Source: Prevotella denticola
GTDB lineage: Bacteria > Bacteroidota > Bacteroidia > Bacteroidales > Bacteroidaceae
NCBI RefSeq assembly: GCF_900454835.1
Contig: NZ_UGTM01000002.1
Location: 1,156,229-1,220,228, forward strand
Reading direction: 5' to 3'
DNA length: 64,000 nucleotides
Position 1 is the stretch's first letter; every line of letters begins with the position of its first letter. Of this stretch, positions 62,647 through 64,000 are shown one piece after another. The position numbers and the translations under genes were made by a program. The notes under the pieces are model-generated. The model made no database searches and was not told the origin of the DNA. It was given only the letters and a program-made list of their open reading frames with translations.

Positions 62647-63627
62647 ATGAATAAAGTTTTCACCCCGCAGGTAAAGATTGCCCTAGTGGCAATACTTGCT
62701 GTTGTTGTACTGTTCTTCGGAATGCAGTTTCTGAAAGGGTTGTCATTCTTTTCAACTGACACACGCTACCAGATGAAATTCAGCGACATTACCGGGCTAT
62801 CCACCTCTACGCCGGTATACGCCAACGGATTCAAGGTCGGTGCGGTCAAGAGCATCGAATACAACTATGCCCGACCGGGGGATGCCGTCAACGTCGGCGT
62901 TGATATCGACAAAGACATGAACATCCCGGAGGGTACCACCGCAGAAATCGTCAGCGACCTCATGGGCAATGTAAAAGTCGTGCTGGTGTTCGGCAAGAGC
63001 AGCAGGATGCTGGCCGAGAACGGCGTGATTGACGGCCGTATCAACGACGGTACACTGGGTGACATGAAGAGCATGGTCCCCCCGCTGCAGAAAATGCTGC
63101 CGAAACTGGACAGCATCCTCGCCAGTGTGAACATGCTTCTGGCCGACCCGGCGATAAAGGGCTCCCTGCACAACGTGAACCTGATCACCTCCAACCTGAC
63201 CACCTCAACCCATGAACTGAACCGGCTGCTGGCACAGGCAAACAGCTCGCTGCCGCTCCTGACCGCCAATGCCGGCAGGGTGATGGACAATGCCAACGGA
63301 ATGATGAAGAATGCCAATGGCGGCATCACCGAAGCACGTGGAGCCATCCGAGGGGCAAAAGGAATGCTTGAAACACTGAATGGAAAAGTCAACGGCATTG
63401 ACGTACAGGGAACTATGACCAAAGTGAACACCACTCTGGAGCATCTGAATACGCTCACAGCCAAATTAAACAGCAATGAAGGGACGATGGGACTGCTGAT
63501 GAACGACCCGTCGCTGTACAACAACCTCAACACCACGGTACGTTCCGCAGACAGTCTCCTCAACAATATCAAGACACATCCGAAACGCTATGTACACTTC
63601 TCTCTCTTCGGCAGAAAGAACAAATAA
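62647..63627 (+). CDS. MCE/MlaD family protein
   Basis: A 326-residue protein with an N-terminal anchor (IALVAILAVVVLFFGMQFLK) and an MCE domain at about residues 38-115 (MKFSDITGLSTSTPVYANGF, KVGAVKSIEYNY). The long C-terminal helix-rich region (ANAGRVMDNANGMMKNANGG, GAIRGAKGMLETLNGKVNG) could form a coiled tube as in other MCE proteins carrying lipids between membranes. No MlaE or MlaF gene is adjacent. Start is ATG at 62647, 10 nt after the amidase stop, giving one operon. Confidence 0.9.
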   Translation: MNKVFTPQVKIALVAILAVVVLFFGMQFLKGLSFFSTDTRYQMKFSDITGLSTSTPVYANGFKVGAVKSIEYNYARPGDAVNVGVDIDKDMNIPEGTTAEIVSDLMGNVKVVLVFGKSSRMLAENGVIDGRINDGTLGDMKSMVPPLQKMLPKLDSILASVNMLLADPAIKGSLHNVNLITSNLTTSTHELNRLLAQANSSLPLLTANAGRVMDNANGMMKNANGGITEARGAIRGAKGMLETLNGKVNGIDVQGTMTKVNTTLEHLNTLTAKLNSNEGTMGLLMNDPSLYNNLNTTVRSADSLLNNIKTHPKRYVHFSLFGRKNK

Positions 63628-64000
63628 TTTAAATATCGTCTAAATAGTCGGCCTCATGTTTCACACACGGGGAAAGAAGAGGGAAGCATTTTGTGTATCA
63701 GTCTTTTTGCATTCATCCGGAGGTTGTTTCACCTGATCTGCTGATGCAGGCAATAAACATTCTGAACCTCTTGTTTATCAGAAGCTTGGAATTATGCAAC
63801 CGAAGAATCAAGCAAGATCGGGAGAGAATAGACGCAAAGTACACAGAAATAGTCCTTTACGGAGATTATCTTATTATTCCATTGTTTGTGGAGCATATAT
63901 ACTTTGTAAAAAAATTGCTATCTTTGCAGGAGAAAATTCACTGGGGATAGTCGGTAACCCGCTAATCCGCAGAAAGGCATAAGAAATTAAATAACCCGTC
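63628..64000. other. Non-coding right end of the window with a -7 promoter box
   Basis: No gene is supported in 370 nt; a frame at 63693-63950 has no recognisable features. TATCTTTG at 63919-63926 is a Bacteroides -7 element facing right, so a gene or operon probably begins just outside the window. No clear -33 was found. Confidence 0.4.

Noticed and set aside
63693..63950. Small frame at the right end
   Set aside because: It has no recognised features and no promoter upstream; the -7 box lies inside its end.

Overview
The window comes from a Bacteroidales genome, most likely Prevotella or a close relative. Evidence: a CTnDOT-type tra operon, repeated TTG-N19/20-TAnnTTTG promoters with little Shine-Dalgarno signal, a lipoprotein TamL next to TamB, and a class II ribonucleotide reductase. 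No full rRNA operon or tRNA was seen, so the genus is an inference.

Region 1 (1-13.2 kb) is the distal part of an integrative conjugative element (ICE). traI, J, K, L, M, N, O and Q and a lysozyme are on the + strand. They are followed by a small unknown gene that appears co-transcribed with a solitary 5S rRNA-like gene, then a leftward accessory block (two small genes, PcfJ-like, PcfK-like, an unknown, a small membrane protein, DUF1896) and an IntDOT-type tyrosine recombinase. Behind the integrase is a 370-nt region with repeated GTGTAGCA motifs and a perfect hairpin, which I read as an attachment or recombinase-binding region.

Region 2 (13.2-26.7 kb) is a second accessory block. It starts with the wreck of a peptide export locus: an intact TonB-type outer-membrane barrel, an in-frame fusion of the first residues of a C39-peptidase ABC exporter to the tail of its HlyD partner, and a TPR/LuxR-type regulator split by an IS110-family element. 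Next comes a mobilization module: two excisionase-like HTH genes, VapE, toprim primase, DUF3408, a probable oriT, MobC and a relaxase. It has no second integrase, so either the integrase at 12.9 kb serves this block, or it is an NBU-like element fused to the ICE. The block ends around a promoter framed by 14-bp inverted repeats at 26.1 kb.

Region 3 (26.7-64 kb) is ordinary chromosome: dnaB, ispE, an AddA/AddB-like pair, pcrA, mtgA, an IS5-family insertion, tamL-tamB, an unusual short sigma factor, dedA, a TPR protein, glnS, a Tyr/Gly/Arg-rich secreted protein, a histidine phosphatase, a DUF308 membrane protein, ogt, a nitroreductase, nrdJ, folB, an amidase and an MCE/MlaD protein. Several intergenic spaces hold short palindromic or tandem repeats.

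The most promising items for something undescribed are the ICE-borne unknown gene plus 5S rRNA-like gene (6.66-7.53 kb), the nested-helix element with an outward promoter at 10.38-10.50 kb, and the inverted-repeat-framed promoter at 26.11 kb.
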